64,000 bases of DNA, taken from NCBI RefSeq assembly GCF_040126305.1, contig NZ_CP149511.1, positions 1,054,001 through 1,118,000 of the forward strand. Reading direction: 5' to 3'. Position numbers and translations under genes: made by a program. How positions within the stretch are numbered: position 1 is the first letter of the stretch; every line of letters starts with the position of its first letter. The stretch is from Pararhizobium sp. A13 (lineage in GTDB: Bacteria; Pseudomonadota; Alphaproteobacteria; Rhizobiales; Rhizobiaceae). Positions 61,940 through 64,000 of this stretch are shown here, one piece after another. The notes below the pieces were generated by a model. It had not been told where the DNA came from and made no database searches. It worked only from the letters and a program-made list of their open reading frames with translations.

Positions 61940-63915
61940 CGCTGACACCGACCTTTGCGGTCATCGCCTTCTTTCTTATCGGGCCGTTCAACTGGTCGCG
62001 CCGTCGAACTTGGACGCGGGCGGTCACCTGCGCCTTCGTTGCCGCGGCGGCAATGCGCTACATGCTCTGGCGCCTGACGGATACGGTTCTTCCCTATCCC
62101 AACGACGGCGCCAACTTCTATTGGGTTTGGTTCATCTTCATCGTCGAGCTTTTGGCCTTCTCGGAGGTCCTCCTCTTTCTCATCCTGATGAGCCGCTACG
62201 TCGACCGTAGCGCCGAGGCGGATGGGCTCGCACGGGCGTTTTTTCGGCGCCAGCTGAGTGAACTGCCCACGGTCGACGTCTTCATCCCGACCTACAACGA
62301 ACCGCTCGACGTGCTTGAGAGAACGATCGTCGGGACGCTGGCGCTCGACTATCCCAAGGACAAGCTGCGGATCTATGTGCTCGATGACGGCCGTCGCGAC
62401 TGGCTGAAGGCCTACTGCGAACAACTGGGCGCGATTCATGTGACCCGCAGCGACAACGCCCATGCCAAGGCCGGCAATATGAACAATGGCTTGCGCGTCA
62501 GTTCCGGCGATTTCGTCGCCATCTTCGATGCGGACTTCGTGCCTTACCGTCATTTCCTCAGGCGAACGTTGCCGTTCTTTTCGGACGAGTCCGTCGGCAT
62601 TGTCCAGACGCCGCAGCATTTCTTCAACGTTGATCCGGTGCAATCCAATCTCGGCCTTGAGAACATATGGCCGGACGAGCAGCGCCTGTTCTTCGATGAG
62701 ATTGCGCCGAGCCGCGATGGCTGGGATGTGAGCTTCTGCTGCGGCTCCTGCTCGATCGCCCGCCGCAAGGCGGTCGACGCGATCGGCGGCTTCCCGACCG
62801 AGTCGATCACGGAAGACCTGCTGACAACGCTTTCGATGCTCAACAAAGGCTACAAAACCCGCTACCTGAACGAGCGGCTGTCGATGGGTCTGGCGGCCGA
62901 AAACCTGACCGGCTATTTCGTCCAGCGCGAGCGTTGGTGCCAGGGGGGCATTCAGACGCTCTACTTGCACAACGGGCCGCTGCGAGGGCCTGGGCTTTCC
63001 CTCTTCCAGCGGATCATGTTCCTGCCGATGTCCTGGCTGGTGCAGTATCTGGTCCGCTTCATGGTGCTGGTCGTGCCGATCGCCTATTTCTGGTTCGGCG
63101 CGCTGCCGCTCTATTTCACCGAAGTCGCCGATTATGTCTCCCACCAGGTGCCGCTGTTGGCCGCCTATTTCCTTTTGATGCTCTGGATCACACCGACCCG
63201 TTATCTGCCGGTCGTCTCCAGCGCCATAGGTACTTTCGCGGCGTTCCGCATGCTGCCGACGGTGATCTCCAGCCTGGTGCGGCCGTTCGGCAAGCCGTTC
63301 AAGGTGACCCCCAAGGGCAGTGGCAATGAGGAGAGCGTCTTCGACGCCTACACCTTTACCTGGATAGCGGGCTTCATCATCGTCACCGCGCTCGGTCTGG
63401 TCATCAACATCGTTCCGGAAACGGCGCGAATACAGGGAGCATTTTCGCCGATCGCGGCGCTCTGGGCCGGGATCAACGTCATGGTGCTCGTCATCGCTTC
63501 GCTGATCTGTTTCGAAAAGCCACGGCACCTCTTTCAAGCGTTCAAGCTCGACGAGGCCGCAAGTGTCGACGGTTCCGTCGGCCGCGTTGTGAGCCTCTCC
63601 CTCGAAAAGGCGGTGGTCGCGGTTCCAACGGAAACACGGTTTCAATCCACACGTGTGCGGTTGGTCCTCGACGGCTTCGAGCCGATTCAGGCGGAGCTCA
63701 GGCAGGCGACGCAGCGGCGCGGGGACATCAGCCGCCCAGGCGACATGCGGCGTTACTATCTCCATCTTCATTTCGACCTGCACGGGGCGGAGCGGACCAA
63801 GATGATCGTCAAGCTCTATACCGGGCGCTATTCGCAGGACATTCCCGATATCGACAAGGTCGCCGTCTCGGTGAACCTGTTGCTGCGTGCCTTCGGGCGC
63901 ACGCGCACTGCATAG
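61906..63915 (+). CDS. bgsA: family-2 beta-glucan synthase, BgsA-like
   Basis: 669 residues from the ATG at 61906 (an ATG at 61921 is equally possible). Processive GT2 of the CesA/CrdS type: N-terminal helices, then the D,D,D,QxxRW set: VLDDGRRDWLK near residue 160, IFDADFVPYRH near 208, TEDLLTTLSML near 302 and QRERWCQGGIQ near 340. C-terminal helices are followed by a beta-rich cytoplasmic tail of about 150 residues (VVAVPTETRFQSTRVRLVLD) that lacks the PilZ RxxxR...D/NxSxxG pattern. BgsA of S. meliloti is described as activated by c-di-GMP without a PilZ domain and makes a linear mixed-linkage (1-3)(1-4)-beta-D-glucan; curdlan synthase is the close alternative. Confidence 0.87.
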   Translation: MDRKPMVQSLLALTPTFAVIAFFLIGPFNWSRRRTWTRAVTCAFVAAAAMRYMLWRLTDTVLPYPNDGANFYWVWFIFIVELLAFSEVLLFLILMSRYVDRSAEADGLARAFFRRQLSELPTVDVFIPTYNEPLDVLERTIVGTLALDYPKDKLRIYVLDDGRRDWLKAYCEQLGAIHVTRSDNAHAKAGNMNNGLRVSSGDFVAIFDADFVPYRHFLRRTLPFFSDESVGIVQTPQHFFNVDPVQSNLGLENIWPDEQRLFFDEIAPSRDGWDVSFCCGSCSIARRKAVDAIGGFPTESITEDLLTTLSMLNKGYKTRYLNERLSMGLAAENLTGYFVQRERWCQGGIQTLYLHNGPLRGPGLSLFQRIMFLPMSWLVQYLVRFMVLVVPIAYFWFGALPLYFTEVADYVSHQVPLLAAYFLLMLWITPTRYLPVVSSAIGTFAAFRMLPTVISSLVRPFGKPFKVTPKGSGNEESVFDAYTFTWIAGFIIVTALGLVINIVPETARIQGAFSPIAALWAGINVMVLVIASLICFEKPRHLFQAFKLDEAASVDGSVGRVVSLSLEKAVVAVPTETRFQSTRVRLVLDGFEPIQAELRQATQRRGDISRPGDMRRYYLHLHFDLHGAERTKMIVKLYTGRYSQDIPDIDKVAVSVNLLLRAFGRTRTA

Positions 63916-64000
63916 TGTCTGCGATATAGCATAAAGATAAAGCTTGGATTGATTTGCGGCAGGCTTTGACAAACCCACCTAGCCGGACTTTCCTCGCTCC

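Noticed and set aside
1..64000. CRISPR arrays, rRNA genes, complete tRNA genes and a replication origin
   Set aside because: I looked for regularly spaced repeats, rRNA landmarks, cloverleaf-like sequences and repABC-type or parS-like clusters and saw none, apart from the single tRNA 3' fragment.

Overview
The window is high-GC alphaproteobacterial DNA and most resembles a rhizobium of the Ensifer/Sinorhizobium type. Three things point there: a malonate locus (matR divergent from matABC) with a base-perfect copy of the MatR operator described in Rhizobium leguminosarum, a bgsBA-type gene pair for a c-di-GMP-dependent mixed-linkage beta-glucan, and a Rhizobiales-style collection of sugar and organic-acid uptake and catabolic genes. 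Genus is inferred, not proven.

Layout. (1) 1-9075: a sugar-catabolic cluster. A LacI-type repressor enters from the left edge, followed by an esterase and a Gfo/Idh/MocA dehydrogenase on the minus strand. A divergent plus-strand operon encodes two sugar-phosphate isomerase/epimerases, a second dehydrogenase, an alpha/beta hydrolase, a ribulose-phosphate-epimerase-like protein and a ROK kinase, with ATGA-type overlaps throughout its distal part. The ABC transporter that should head this operon is a wreck: the signal-peptide end of a binding protein is fused to an internally deleted permease. (2) 9424-16113: cstA-ybdD (pyruvate/peptide uptake) divergent from an SSS-transporter/histidine-kinase/receiver hybrid and its LuxR-type response regulator, a CrbS/CrbR (MxtR/ErdR)-like pair. 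(3) 16161-18293: a dCache-HAMP class III adenylate cyclase. (4) 19359-45014: a complete extracellular contractile injection system (eCIS) of 16 collinear minus-strand genes. It covers cap, sheath, two tubes, DUF5908, LysM adaptor, spike, PAAR tip, gp25, two large baseplate proteins, a 1477-residue unrecognised protein with SprB-like repeats in the fibre position, tape measure, a frameshifted DUF4157 protein and the AAA+ ATPase. A SARP/BTAD-type activator lies upstream on the other strand. (5) 47.0-48.7 kb: debris with an IS3-type transposase remnant and a 31-nt tRNA-fMet-like 3' end. (6) 48.6-54.9 kb: a small secreted protein, a Tat-exported TRAP uptake system and a large secreted alpha/beta hydrolase. 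(7) 55138-60323: matC, matB, matA and divergent matR. (8) 60704-63915: bgsB-bgsA.

The most unusual content is the eCIS locus: its gene order differs from the Serratia Afp and Photorhabdus PVC loci, it has a single sheath gene, its likely fibre gene is unfamiliar, and its DUF4157 candidate cargo carries an apparent 2-nt deletion between two segments that still match the family consensus. Everything here was read by eye from sequence and translations; no database search was run.
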